A stretch of DNA of 17,683 nt, taken from positions 1 through 17,683 of the forward strand of contig CAJQQJ010000373.1 in the NCBI GenBank assembly GCA_905480445.1, in the 5' to 3' direction. The notes beneath the pieces are model-generated. The model worked only from the letters and a program-made list of their open reading frames with translations, was not told the origin of the DNA and did no database searches. Every line of letters begins with the position of its first letter. Positions within the stretch are counted from its first letter, which is position 1. The DNA comes from an uncultured Alphaproteobacteria bacterium. Lineage in GTDB: Bacteria > Pseudomonadota > Alphaproteobacteria > UBA7985 > CAJQQZ01. Positions 1 to 7,633 of this stretch are shown one piece after another. Both the position numbers and the translations under genes were made by a program.

Positions 1-644
1 CGAAAAATAGGCAAACAAATTATTTTTCTTTTAATATGAGTTAGTTATCCGGTTTTCTTACTGTTGCGTCCACGTATAGTTATGCAAGAATCCGCATGTA
101 ACTAGCTTTTTTATTACGGTTTTTACGGGGTACTAAAACGCAAAGGAGTCTCCGCAAATTGCTTTTCATACGGCATTTTAGGAGAGTGAAATTCGTCCGA
201 GTCAATTCATAAGACCTCAAGTCAAGTGATTCTATCAGCAGTGATTCGCATCGAATTTGGTGTCAACTGGACCTTGTGAATTTCGCATTTCGCAAGAGCG
301 CCCCCTAAGCCATTTCATAATGCAAATCAGAATAGCAATTCGAGCCAAAACCGGAGCAGAATCTCTTCATTGGATTTCGCTAAAACAACCCCTAAAACCT
401 GTAAGACAGTGATCAGATCAGTAACAAGACCACCGAAAAAATGCCCCTTGGATGAACACGAATCGATTGAGAAAACCTAGACTTCGCCCATCACTTTTAC
501 AGATCACAGGTTTTCTTGAGGCCCATGCAGATCCATTCAAAGCCTGTAAAAACGAGCGATAACCCTAGAAACAAGCATTTCCTTCTTGCCATTTTGGTAA
601 AATGTTCACTAATTGTTCTTTTTTAGAAAACGTGATATTGACCG
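1..644. other. AT-rich intergenic region without a recognisable gene
   Basis: No convincing coding region, tRNA or rRNA was seen on either strand. The region contains seven GANTC sites between about 88 and 464 (88, 146, 199, 228, 243, 359, 460), denser than the roughly one per 256 bases expected by chance. It also has the inverted pair AAAACCTGT (394-402) and ACAGGTTTT (506-514), and a perfect palindrome CATTTT-GGT-AAAATG at 590-604, about 40 bases before the next gene. The palindrome could be an operator for that gene, but nothing else supports this. A 3' end of a gene lying left of the window is not evident. Confidence 0.5.
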
Positions 645-932
645 ATGTATAATGTAGATCTTCCTGAACCCTACTCCGATCTCAATGACGAGCAAATCAA
701 CAAGCTGGTGCCGCTAGAGGTATGGCGGCAAGCCCGGCGTGGTGTCACCATTCGGTGTTTGTGCTGTCAACGTAACCTTCACATCTCAACTAAGGTTCTG
801 CTTGCCAAGGCCAGCATTCACCCAACCCTGACGGTTCAACAGCTAAACAAGCAACAAAGGTTTCGTTGCCAAGTCTGTGGCAGTAAAAACGCCAAAGCCT
901 CCATTGAACGTACCTCCCCGCCTTTTAACTAG
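645..932 (+). CDS. Small putative zinc-knuckle protein, unknown function
   Basis: A 95-residue soluble protein that I do not recognise as a named family. Two cysteine pairs, C38-x2-C41 (with C40 between them) and C75-x2-C78, are spaced as in a zinc ribbon. The segment between them is basic and the second pair is followed by GSKNAK. This suggests a structural zinc site and perhaps nucleic-acid or protein binding, which is inference. There is no signal peptide or membrane segment. The ATG at 645 has no clear Shine-Dalgarno sequence, and no better in-frame start is visible, so the start is uncertain. A palindrome at 590-604 precedes it. It stands alone, with the next gene 114 bases downstream. 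Confidence 0.55.
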   Translation: MYNVDLPEPYSDLNDEQINKLVPLEVWRQARRGVTIRCLCCQRNLHISTKVLLAKASIHPTLTVQQLNKQQRFRCQVCGSKNAKASIERTSPPFN

Positions 933-1046
933 AGGCCTATTCTATGTACCCAATTTATGTACCCAGCTCGGCCCTGCCCTAAAATTGCCTAAATAGAAGC
1001 GAAATCTATCTTAGTTAAAACTTGAATTGTTTTGGGAAAACGCAAC

Positions 1047-1484
1047 ATGAGAAAATTGCTCGCCGTCTTGGCAATCTTGCCACTCTTCGCAATAGCCGCC
1101 TGCGAAGAAGGAACCGATCTCTATGACAAAATTGACAAGCGAATTAACGGTAAATGGTCCGGGGAAATTTACTCCAAGGTCCTTCATATCAAAGGTAAAA
1201 TGACAGGCCGGATCTGGCAGAAGGAAAAAGACCTCAGCGGTAGAATTACGATTGATATTGGTGAGCCTGGCTATTTTAGCTGTGTTGATAATGCCAAATT
1301 CATTGGCAAGATTAGTGGCTTAGGTTTCTACGGCGCCCTCTACGGCGATAATGGAACAGAAGCAACGATGCGTGGTCACTTAGTTGGCGATGATCAAATC
1401 CAAGGAAACTACCGCGTAACAAAAGGGCAATGCGCCGGCGATAACGGTGTCTTCGCAGTTCAGCCCAAAAACATGAAGCGCTAA
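1047..1484 (+). CDS. Putative outer-membrane lipoprotein, unknown function
   Basis: A 145-residue protein with a clear lipoprotein signal: MRK, a hydrophobic stretch, and the lipobox I-A-A-C with the acylated cysteine at residue 19. The +2 residue is Glu, not Asp, so outer-membrane sorting is expected. The mature part is rich in Gly and alternating hydrophobic residues (GKWSGEI, GKMTGRI, GKISGLGFYG, IQGNYRV), as in a small beta-barrel or calycin-like fold. Two further cysteines, in YFSCVD and KGQCAGD, could form a disulfide. The ATG at 1047 is chosen over an upstream TTG at 1032 because GGGA at 1034-1037 is a correctly spaced ribosome site and the signal peptide then starts normally. The family is not identified. 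Confidence 0.7.
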   Translation: MRKLLAVLAILPLFAIAACEEGTDLYDKIDKRINGKWSGEIYSKVLHIKGKMTGRIWQKEKDLSGRITIDIGEPGYFSCVDNAKFIGKISGLGFYGALYGDNGTEATMRGHLVGDDQIQGNYRVTKGQCAGDNGVFAVQPKNMKR

Positions 1485-1513
1485 CAGGCGATCTCAATCC
1501 AATCATCGAGATT

Positions 1514-1562
1514 AAACAACGGGTTGAGAGGCTGAAATGCTCCTTGGCCTGTTGTTTGCTTT
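1514..1562 (+). terminator. Possible terminator after the lipoprotein gene
   Basis: The arms AAACAACGGG (1514-1523) and CCTGTTGTTT (1548-1557) pair over 10 positions with one G-U, around a 24-base loop, and are followed by GCTTTT. The loop is long and the T-run is interrupted, so it is a weak candidate. It lies 30 bases after the lipoprotein stop codon, where a terminator would be expected. Confidence 0.4.
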
Positions 1563-1629
1563 TCGAGCCACCTGGGCTCTATTACGCCACTATCTGAACA
1601 GAACAGAAAGTTCATGCGGAGAAAGTCTA

Positions 1630-1809
1630 ATGAAAAAAGCAATCTACCGCGCCCTAATGTCTGCATCAATTGCAGTGCCTGTTTACGCAATATTGACATA
1701 TTTCTTTACCGACTACGGCTCTGTGACGAGCGTGGTCGCATTCGGTCTTGTCTTTTTTCTCTTAACCGCCTTAGTCAATTTCCTCTCGTTTAGGCGCCAT
1801 AACAGGTAG
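1630..1809 (+). CDS. Small two-helix membrane protein, unknown function
   Basis: A 59-residue protein starting MKKAIYRALM. It has two hydrophobic helices (about residues 8-26 and 33-52) separated by a short acidic/polar loop (TDYGS), and a basic tail FRRHNR. The positive-inside rule places both ends in the cytoplasm. The reading frame is open further upstream, to an ATG at 1537. The ATG at 1630 is preferred because GGAGAAAG sits about 5 bases before it and the upstream extension overlaps the putative terminator. Small hairpin membrane proteins of this kind are common in Alphaproteobacteria. No family can be named, and its role is unknown. Confidence 0.6.
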   Translation: MKKAIYRALMSASIAVPVYAILTYFFTDYGSVTSVVAFGLVFFLLTALVNFLSFRRHNR

Positions 1810-1911
1810 CGAATGAAGCAACCAACGACACAAATGTGCTGTCTCTGAAAGCTAACTCGCTGCCTTTATCTAATCCGTGCGATCCGCTGGAGAATTTGGT
1901 AGGAGTATTGA

Positions 1912-2205
1912 ATGATCACAACTCAACAGCAGATAATCGAGATTGTTAATCGGCACGCGATGAAAGCACAGCAAAGTCAATATGATCGCCGCGTTACGAT
2001 CAGCGCTGTCGCCGCTGTACGCAAGGTTGTTATGTCAATCTCGACAGACTTGCCGCAAGCAGATTATACCCGCGAAACTATTGATCAGCTAAGTGAGCTG
2101 TTGAGCGACTACTATGATCCCGACGGCGAGTACACCTCTGGCAAGGGGACTGTCGGAGATTTGGTCTACGAGATAAAACGCCATCTGGAGCCCAAAGGCT
2201 CGTAA
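1912..2205 (+). CDS. Small soluble conserved-looking protein, unknown function
   Basis: A 97-residue acidic to neutral protein with a good ribosome site (GGAG about 8 bases before ATG). The N-terminal half looks helical (QQQIIEIVNRHAMKAQ, then VAAVRKVVMSI). The C-terminal half has a tyrosine- and glycine-rich segment, DYYDPDGEYTSGKGTVGDL, followed by a final helix. There is no signal peptide, membrane segment or cysteine pair. I do not recognise the family. A short hairpin, GAGCC-caaa-GGCTC, lies at 2188-2201 inside the last codons, with TTTTCTT some 10 bases later. This could end transcription between this gene and the convergent gene whose stop is at 2233. Confidence 0.6.
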   Translation: MITTQQQIIEIVNRHAMKAQQSQYDRRVTISAVAAVRKVVMSISTDLPQADYTRETIDQLSELLSDYYDPDGEYTSGKGTVGDLVYEIKRHLEPKGS

Positions 2206-2232
2206 CTCCTCGGTTTTCTTCGTCGTTCAGCC

Positions 2233-2679
2233 TTAGTTTCGTGACGGAAAGATGCCGTCATAGGCGATGCAATAGCGCAGAACGATCGTTGGACGACCTG
2301 CGCTCACAGTTTTATTGCCAGGCGCGATTTCCGTGGTTTCCTGGCCACCCTTTTGCCCCAAGCTATAGTTACTTAAGCCTGGACCTTGCCCAACATGGAT
2401 CGGTGTCCGACCACGTAGATCTGGCAGGGCAAAAGTTGTGCGTCCATCACCGCCATAGGTCGTACCATAGAGCGAATAAAGGGACTGGTGCTGGCTGATC
2501 GAAAGCAACTGACCGTTGGCCTCTGCCCAACCACGCGGACAAAAGGTCATGCCGGTAATCATGATCTCACCCAAAAAGGGCGATGATCTGGCAAAGGAAG
2601 CCTGGCTGGGCAGTCCAACAAAAGCCGCCAGGAAAATGCCAATGGTTTTCAATGCGATAGATCTACTGAAATGTAACAA
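2233..2679 (-). CDS. Secreted phage tail-collar domain protein (MdpB-like)
   Basis: A 148-residue protein with a signal peptide (about residues 1-30, ending SQASFA) followed directly by a phage Tail_Collar / microcystin-dependent-protein domain. The signature is plain: FCPRGWAEANGQLL at 46-59, then LYSLYGTTYGGDGRTTFALPDLRGRTP at 67-93. It ends IFPSRN, typical of this group. C47 and C137 could form a disulfide in the periplasm or outside the cell. Homologous domains occur in phage short tail fibres and as stand-alone bacterial proteins of unclear role. No other phage gene is nearby, so this is not a prophage. The start is a TTG at 2679, with AAGGA about 10 bases upstream; no in-frame ATG or GTG exists before the domain. 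It lies 38 bases downstream of a related gene and is probably cotranscribed with it. Confidence 0.85.
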   Translation of the reverse strand: MLHFSRSIALKTIGIFLAAFVGLPSQASFARSSPFLGEIMITGMTFCPRGWAEANGQLLSISQHQSLYSLYGTTYGGDGRTTFALPDLRGRTPIHVGQGPGLSNYSLGQKGGQETTEIAPGNKTVSAGRPTIVLRYCIAYDGIFPSRN

Positions 2680-2717
2680 AGTCCTGGTTTCCTTGCCTAT
2701 GTAGCCTGACTAAATTT

Positions 2718-3836
2718 TTAGTTCCGCGACGGATAATTGCCAATTAAAGCAACGCAATACTGCATAACCAAATAAGGCTGATTGATCGACATAGCCTCGC
2801 TGCCTCTTTTCGCGTCCAAATAATCTGTTCCACTGCGTTGTCCTTGGCCACCGTTGCCGTAGCCCGTTTCTTTGCTAATATGAGCTGGTGCACGCCCCCG
2901 CAAATCTGGTATGCCAAAGGTTGTTCGCCCATCTCCACCGTATATCGTGCCATAGAGTGAAAAGAGAGCCGAGTAGCTGGAAACTGGTAGAAGCTTACCA
3001 TCCGCTTCCGTCCAACCGCGTGGACAAAAGTTGAAGCCAACCAAAAGCACGTCACCCAAAAAAGGATCGTCGTCATACCCCCCGCTATAACTTGCAGCGG
3101 GCAGCGTCACAACAGTCTGTGACTGTGAAGCCAACTTGGGCGTGGGAGAAGAAACATCACCCAACAGAGGTCCGATCTGATCCAACGCCAACACAAAAAG
3201 AGGGGCCGCCACTTGTTTCTCAAACGTGCGAACGGAAGGCAGAAAGGCCCTAGCAGCCAAGGCAGCAGCGAAGAACAACAGACCGAGTGAAGCCACGATT
3301 GACCGACGCCTAAAGATTTTCGTAATCAACCAGCCTAAACTCAGCACAGTCAACGCCAAAACTGCAGCGACCACTGCAAATTCTCTGTTCGGTTTAGGTT
3401 CGCCGTAAAGAAACGAGAAAGCAAAACCAGCGGCCAAGATGGCGAGAGCCAAAAGGATCAACGTGAGGAGCAGCGATCCCAGTATAGAAAACAGAGAGGA
3501 TCGGTTTTTTGAGCCCCTTGGTACCGACCTCTTCGTCTGCTTTTTTGATTGAGCCTGATCGTCACCAGTCTGTGCAGCTGCGCGGTCGTCGTTCCAAACA
3601 GAAAACAAAATGTCGTTCGGCTGAAGAGTCTGCATCAGCGAAACGTCTACTTCCACCCGACCATCGGCTGGTGCCACAACATTGCGTGCGCCCTGGGGTG
3701 TCTCAATCGAAAGGATATAGTCACCGCGACTGACGACCGATGCATCGACATCGGGTCGGATCGCCACAACGTGCGCTGGGTGAAGTGCCGGATCAGAGGG
3801 CATTTGCACTTTGGTTGGTCGTCTAGCAGTGTCCAT
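2718..3836 (-). CDS. Lipoyl-like / three-helix membrane / tail-collar fusion protein
   Basis: A 372-residue protein with an uncommon domain order. Residues 8-82 resemble a biotinyl/lipoyl hammerhead (VQMPSDP, VSRGDYILSIETP, VVAPADGRVEV, QPNDILF). The hairpin that would carry the modified Lys reads ETPQGAR, so it is probably not lipoylated or biotinylated. A basic linker (KKQTKR, 98-103) leads to three membrane helices (about 115-143, 154-173, 179-198). The loop KIFRRR between helices 2 and 3 is basic. The positive-inside rule therefore puts the lipoyl-like domain in the cytoplasm and the C-terminus in the periplasm. Residues 257-372 are a Tail_Collar domain (FCPRGWTEADGKLL, LYGTIYGGDGRTTF, PDLRGRAP, end YPSRN) closely resembling the next gene, including the cysteines C271 and C361. 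The start is uncertain: ATG 3836 is used, and a TTG at 3872 would add 12 residues. Function is unknown; a role in surface display or envelope assembly is a guess. Confidence 0.75.
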   Translation of the reverse strand: MDTARRPTKVQMPSDPALHPAHVVAIRPDVDASVVSRGDYILSIETPQGARNVVAPADGRVEVDVSLMQTLQPNDILFSVWNDDRAAAQTGDDQAQSKKQTKRSVPRGSKNRSSLFSILGSLLLTLILLALAILAAGFAFSFLYGEPKPNREFAVVAAVLALTVLSLGWLITKIFRRRSIVASLGLLFFAAALAARAFLPSVRTFEKQVAAPLFVLALDQIGPLLGDVSSPTPKLASQSQTVVTLPAASYSGGYDDDPFLGDVLLVGFNFCPRGWTEADGKLLPVSSYSALFSLYGTIYGGDGRTTFGIPDLRGRAPAHISKETGYGNGGQGQRSGTDYLDAKRGSEAMSINQPYLVMQYCVALIGNYPSRN

Positions 3837-3930
3837 AAAATGATTATGCCGTGAAATCAAATCACAGTGCAAGACCTATTCATTGGCTGCGGTTTTTGCT
3901 ATTTATGAGTGAGGGTCACGGCGTTATTCG

Positions 3931-3967
3931 CGCTGTTTTCTCTTTCAACGCACAGGCCGAAACAGCG
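3931..3967. repeat. Inverted repeat between divergent genes
   Basis: Perfect 8-base arms CGCTGTTT (3931-3938) and AAACAGCG (3960-3967) with a 21-base spacer. They lie between the divergent collar-fusion gene and the small exported-protein gene. This could be a regulator site or a transcript hairpin; nothing decides between them. The rest of this intergenic region (3837-4130) shows no gene. Confidence 0.4.
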
Positions 3968-4130
3968 GTTAGGTCTAATGCTTGACCCCCTTAGGTGCAA
4001 GGGTGAAAGTGAATCGGGATAAAGAACCACAAACCTTGTTTGCTGAAGCTATCTGGACGATTCAACACTGGCGCCGGCATGAGGTAATGAGGATCACATT
4101 GCCAGCGCTTCAATTCGGAGGAAATCTACT

Positions 4131-4583
4131 ATGAATTTCATGCGTTCTCTCGGCTTTGCTGCTGTCGGTTTTGCCGCCGCCATCACCCTTTCAAGCCCCG
4201 CTGCGGCGGACGTCTGGTGGGAAACTGAAAATGGCACCTTATATTGGGACGGAACCGTCGATGACTACGGCGTTTTCCGCTACATGCTGCGCGATCAAAA
4301 CAATGCAATGGACAAGAACAGCGCCTTCTTCATTGATGGCTTAGGCCCTCTTTACACTTCTGGCGGCAGCATGACCGGCAAGTACGAAGGCCTTTGGTTC
4401 AAGTATGGTGGCCGGCAAAGGACTTGTGATTTCGAGGTAGAGGATCCCAATGGCGTCACAACAAAAGCATGGGGCAGCCTATCAATTGAGTTTAAAGCAG
4501 ACGAAAACTATTTCACGCTAAAGCTTGCAAATTGTGAACACTCCGAAATCTCCACTACTCTTAACGGTACACCTGGACTCTAG
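4131..4583 (+). CDS. Small exported protein, unknown function
   Basis: A 150-residue protein with a classical signal peptide, hydrophobic from about residue 6 and cut after PAAA (residue 26), leaving DVWWETENG. The mature domain of about 124 residues is rich in aromatic and polar beta-strand segments (GTLYWDGTVDDYGVFRYML, GLWFKYGG). It has two cysteines (RTCDFEV, ANCEHS) that probably form a periplasmic disulfide. It has a very strong ribosome site, GGAGGAAA at 4117-4124, so it is likely well translated. A second ATG three codons later is an alternative start. I do not recognise the family. It is a single-gene unit, divergent from the collar genes and followed by a clear terminator. Confidence 0.75.
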   Translation: MNFMRSLGFAAVGFAAAITLSSPAAADVWWETENGTLYWDGTVDDYGVFRYMLRDQNNAMDKNSAFFIDGLGPLYTSGGSMTGKYEGLWFKYGGRQRTCDFEVEDPNGVTTKAWGSLSIEFKADENYFTLKLANCEHSEISTTLNGTPGL

Positions 4584-4622
4584 GTCGAACTAACCTGACT
4601 AGTCAAAAGGTCTCAACATAGC

Positions 4623-4658
4623 AAAGAGGGCACAGCCACCGGCCATGCCCTCTTTTTT
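4623..4658 (+). terminator. Rho-independent terminator
   Basis: A perfect 10-base stem, AAAGAGGGCA (4623-4632) with TGCCCTCTTT (4646-4655), a 13-base loop, and six consecutive T from 4653. It ends the small exported-protein gene and lies between two convergent genes. The opposite strand has only a three-base T-run after the stem, so any action on the porin transcript would be weak. Confidence 0.85.
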
Positions 4659-4704
4659 GCGCTCCGTCCCCAGTCGAAAGAGTTCGGAATTCAATTGGCC
4701 TGAT

Positions 4705-5895
4705 TTAGAACTTGTACATCCAGTAATTCAGGAATGACCAAGCGTCGGAGTCGACGTTAAGCGTCGTGTTGTTTGCCTGCTCGTAGACGACCTGACCTAC
4801 GATTGAATATTGCGGCATTGGCGACCATTCAACGGAACCAGTGCCATAAATCACTGCAAAATCGACAAGACCATCACTCTTTGCAGTGTAACTACCACCA
4901 GCGTGCCATGTCATAGTCTCGGAAAGCGGGCCTGATAGAGATCCGCCAGCACCCCAACTGTCTCCGTCAAGAAGAACAGTATTCAAAGGATGACTGCTGT
5001 GCCACGCAAGATTTTGATCGTCAGAGTATACACCGAGACCCGTTAACAAAAGCGGACCTAAGTCGACAGATGCCGACGCGGCAACCGCCCAACCATCTTC
5101 ATCTGTCGCGACCGTTGATTCATCATCGAACCCAAGAATACCGGACACAACGATATCTGCTGGACCAGCAGATAGTTGAATGTTGGCCGTGATATCAAAG
5201 AATTCGGGATCAACTGTTGAGGAAGGGTCCTCAATCGCAACAGCCGCTTTGATACCAGGTGCAGGCTCTAAAGTGACACGCAATTGCTGGCGACGGGTAA
5301 TGTTGTTACCTGGGCTGAGTGGGTCACCGTTCCAATCCCAATTTGATAGATAAGGCTGGCCCTCGCTCCAAAGCGAATTGGTTTGACCAGCGAGGATCAT
5401 GCCGACCTGACCGTAAGCATGGCGAATGCGTAAAACATCACCGGCAGCGCCAGTGTTGGCAACATTACCGGCCGATGTATTGAAGTCAGCTTCGATACGT
5501 GCAGTGAAAGCACCGAGCGCACTGTCGCCTTCGGCCTTGAAACCGAAGCGGGTGTAGTTAGTGCTTATTGACCAATAATCTTCTTCAAAGTTGTTATCAA
5601 TCAGTCCATTCGGGTGGACACCGTTGACTCCATAATTCAACACTGAACCTGCTGACGCTGGACCGCCACTCAAGTTACCCGTGTGATAGCCAAGCATAAG
5701 GCCTGTGCGGCCATTGAAAGTTACGCGGAAACTGTCGTCGCCTTTGAGGTCCTGAACAGAGGGCTGTGATGGTGCCTCAGAGCGGAAAATAGGAAGGCCA
5801 GACAAGATGTCGGGGCCAGATGCCATTGCAGGGCTGCCAATAAACAGCGCACTGCCTGCCAACAAAATAGTGGCAAAGTTCTTATTAGAAATCAT
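4705..5895 (-). CDS. DcaP-like outer-membrane porin (paralogue 1)
   Basis: A 396-residue outer-membrane beta-barrel protein. The signal peptide is residues 1-25 (cut after SPAMA). The mature start SGPDILS..PIFRSE is shared with the next porin. The barrel begins at FRVTFNGRTGLMLGYHTG. It contains NYTRFGFKAEGDSALG, RIRHAYGQVG, ILAGQTNSLWSEGQPYL and RQQLRVTLEPAPG, the pattern I know from DcaP-type porins (trimeric channels for small acids and other anionic solutes). It ends in WMYKF, with the terminal Phe that marks barrel proteins for the BAM machinery. The ATG at 5895 is taken as start; a TTG directly before it is an alternative, and the ribosome site (GAGAG) is weak. It is transcribed separately from the upstream porin, since a terminator lies between them. 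The substrate cannot be deduced. Confidence 0.85.
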   Translation of the reverse strand: MISNKNFATILLAGSALFIGSPAMASGPDILSGLPIFRSEAPSQPSVQDLKGDDSFRVTFNGRTGLMLGYHTGNLSGGPASAGSVLNYGVNGVHPNGLIDNNFEEDYWSISTNYTRFGFKAEGDSALGAFTARIEADFNTSAGNVANTGAAGDVLRIRHAYGQVGMILAGQTNSLWSEGQPYLSNWDWNGDPLSPGNNITRRQQLRVTLEPAPGIKAAVAIEDPSSTVDPEFFDITANIQLSAGPADIVVSGILGFDDESTVATDEDGWAVAASASVDLGPLLLTGLGVYSDDQNLAWHSSHPLNTVLLDGDSWGAGGSLSGPLSETMTWHAGGSYTAKSDGLVDFAVIYGTGSVEWSPMPQYSIVGQVVYEQANNTTLNVDSDAWSFLNYWMYKF

Positions 5896-6065
5896 CAAAA
5901 TCTCTCTATCAAATATAGAGGCCAGCCTAGGGCTAGAGCCTTGGGGTCCGTTAAAATTTCTCGCAGTTAAATGCTTGTTTTAAATTATTGGATCATAAAA
6001 ATGTTATAACCTGCTGAAAAAATACACAAAATTCCATGGATTTCAACAACTTACGTCATTTTCAG

Positions 6066-6150
6066 GAGTCGTCAGGAGTCGAATCCGAACCTGTTTTGTC
6101 GGCGACTCTGATGGCTCCGGAGTCATGGAGATTCGTTCTTATCACGACTC
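6066..6150. promoter_or_regulatory. GANTC-dense element upstream of porin 1
   Basis: Seven GANTC sites occur in 85 bases: 6066, 6076, 6081, 6104, 6120, 6130 and 6146. GANTC is the target of the alphaproteobacterial cell-cycle methyltransferase CcrM. Four sequence words of this element recur in the same order upstream of porin 2. It begins about 170 bases before the porin 1 start. Control by methylation state is inference; a transcription-factor site built on GGAGTCG half-sites, or a small RNA, are alternatives. Confidence 0.55.
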
Positions 6151-6169
6151 TTACAGCCTCGTGGCCCCG

Positions 6170-6185
6170 CTCCCAATTTTGGGAG
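6170..6185. promoter_or_regulatory. Perfect palindrome, candidate operator
   Basis: CTCCCAA-TT-TTGGGAG, with two perfect 7-base arms around two central bases, lies next to the GANTC-dense element in the porin 1 upstream region. Its size and symmetry fit the site of a dimeric regulator. The rest of the 5896-6342 gap holds no gene. The porin 1 leader contains a hairpin-forming AGCC/GGCT segment near 5918-5940. Confidence 0.35.
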
Positions 6186-6288
6186 GAGCTTGTTCGTCAA
6201 TAGAATAAAAATTGGCCAACTTGAGTGATTGCATAAATGCATTGGTGCACTTCAAAGGCTAAAGTCTGTTCCGCTCGAGGCTTCAGAC

Positions 6289-6318
6289 AAAAAAAGGCCC
6301 CGAGAAAACTCGAGGCCT
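6289..6318 (-). terminator. Rho-independent terminator of porin 2
   Basis: On the minus strand a 9-base stem, AGGCCTCGA with TCGGGGCCT (one G-U), closes a six-base loop and is followed by seven T. It lies 25 bases after the porin 2 stop codon and separates the two porin transcripts. Confidence 0.9.
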
Positions 6319-6342
6319 ACGACAACTTAGTGGGACGTTAGT

Positions 6343-7578
6343 TTAGAACTTGTAGATCCAGTAGTTCAGGAATGACCAAGCTTCTGAATTAGTACCTGCA
6401 GTAGGACGGTTGAGTTGCTCGTACACGACCTGGCCAGTGATTGTATATTGTGGCATTGGCGACCACTCAACGGCAGCCGTTCCATAGATAGCTTCTAAGT
6501 CAATGTCATCGCGTGTTGTGGTGTAGCTACCACCGCCATACCAAGTAACTTGATCAGACAGGGAACCACTCAAAGAGCCACCGGCTCCCCAGATACCACC
6601 GAAGCCAGTCGTGGCGATGTTTGCCGCAGCATTCCGGCTGTCCATAACACCACCGCGGAAGGCAGTATTGGAATCATCACTGTAGACACCCATGGCAGTC
6701 GCATCCATGCCCTCTAGATCGAACTGAGCTGAAACAGCGACGGCATAGCCGTCCTCCTCCTGCATGACTGTCGTTAAAGGGATGATACCCGTATTTCGGT
6801 CATCAAAGCTATAGAGACCAGAAGCGGTGATCAACGCAGGACCAGCCTGGAATTGGATGTTACCAGCGATATCAAAAAATTCTGTGTCTGTGCCAGCACC
6901 CGGATCTTCGATTGCGATTGCGGCCTTCACACCTGGCATAGGCTCAAAAGAATAGCGCAACTGCAAACGTAGAGCAATGTTGTTACCAGGGCTCAAGGCA
7001 TCACCATTCCAATCCCAGTAGGAAAGGTAAGGATGACCTTCGTTCCACAATGACCAAGTTTGACCAGCAAGGATTGAGCCTACTTCACCATAAGCGTGGC
7101 GAATGCGGAATGTATTACCAGCCGTTGTATTGAAGTCACCTTCAATTCTGGCTCTAAATGGACCCAAAGCCGTGTCGCCGTCGGCTGTAAAGCCAAAGCG
7201 TGTGTAATTCGTGCTGATTGACCAAGCTTCGTTTTCATTGTGCGTCGCCGCAGGGGCATTGAGAACACCACCAGAATTGGTCAATGAGCCAGCAGTTGCA
7301 ACGCCACCAGTCGTCGTGATGTCGCCTGTATGGAAACCAAGCATCAAACCTGTGCGACCGTTAAAGGTAACAGTGAAATTGCTTTCCGGCTCAAGCGCGA
7401 TAGGCGCTACAGGCGGTGTTACGACAGGAGCAGGTGTTTCAGCAGTTGAAACAGTTTCTGAGCGAAAGATCGGCTCAGTTGAAAGAATGTCTGGGCCAGA
7501 AGCGTTAGCGATCAAAGAAACTGCAAACAGGCCACTAGCTAGAGCTGTGGCTCCTAAAACTTTCGTATTCGTTTTCAT
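6343..7578 (-). CDS. DcaP-like outer-membrane porin (paralogue 2)
   Basis: A 411-residue porin clearly paralogous to the gene at 4705. The signal peptide is residues 1-26 (cut after IANA). The mature start SGPDILSTEPIFRSE is followed by a Pro/Val-rich linker (PAPVVTPPVAPIALEP) absent from the paralogue, then the barrel from FTVTFNGRTGLMLGFHTG. Conserved stretches are STNYTRFGFTADGDTALG, RIRHAYGEVGSILAGQTWSLWNEG and YWDWNGDALSPGNN. The C-terminus is NYWIYKF, with the usual terminal Phe. Differences concentrate in predicted loops and the linker, as expected if the two copies admit different solutes. The ATG at 7578 has no strong ribosome site. Its upstream region carries a GANTC-dense element and a terminator-like leader structure, so expression is probably regulated. 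Confidence 0.88.
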   Translation of the reverse strand: MKTNTKVLGATALASGLFAVSLIANASGPDILSTEPIFRSETVSTAETPAPVVTPPVAPIALEPESNFTVTFNGRTGLMLGFHTGDITTTGGVATAGSLTNSGGVLNAPAATHNENEAWSISTNYTRFGFTADGDTALGPFRARIEGDFNTTAGNTFRIRHAYGEVGSILAGQTWSLWNEGHPYLSYWDWNGDALSPGNNIALRLQLRYSFEPMPGVKAAIAIEDPGAGTDTEFFDIAGNIQFQAGPALITASGLYSFDDRNTGIIPLTTVMQEEDGYAVAVSAQFDLEGMDATAMGVYSDDSNTAFRGGVMDSRNAAANIATTGFGGIWGAGGSLSGSLSDQVTWYGGGSYTTTRDDIDLEAIYGTAAVEWSPMPQYTITGQVVYEQLNRPTAGTNSEAWSFLNYWIYKF

Positions 7579-7633
7579 GAGTAAGTACCATTATTATAAC
7601 TTGTATTAAAAATTCCCAACCAAAGGCTGGCTT

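Noticed and set aside
943..965. Tandem TATGTACCCA copies (943-952 and 956-965)
   Set aside because: Only two copies, short, with no gene start close enough to make a regulatory role convincing.
2233..3836. Prophage remnant suggested by the tail-collar domains
   Set aside because: No other phage gene, integrase or attachment site is nearby, and both proteins carry export or membrane signals not found in phage tail fibres.
3984..4010. MerR-like promoter: TTGACC followed by a CCCTT/AAGGG dyad upstream of the exported-protein gene
   Set aside because: No acceptable -10 hexamer is found at 19 or 20 bases, and the dyad arms are unequal, unlike the clear SoxR-type site at 9460-9490.
6076..6092. 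tRNA T-arm-like sequence GTCGAATCC
   Set aside because: No anticodon, D-arm or acceptor stem could be found around it on either strand; the match comes from the repeated GANTC words.
7211..7609. A plus-strand 132-codon frame
   Set aside because: It is antisense to the porin 2 N-terminus; its low-complexity Ala/Pro/Val content mirrors the porin linker.
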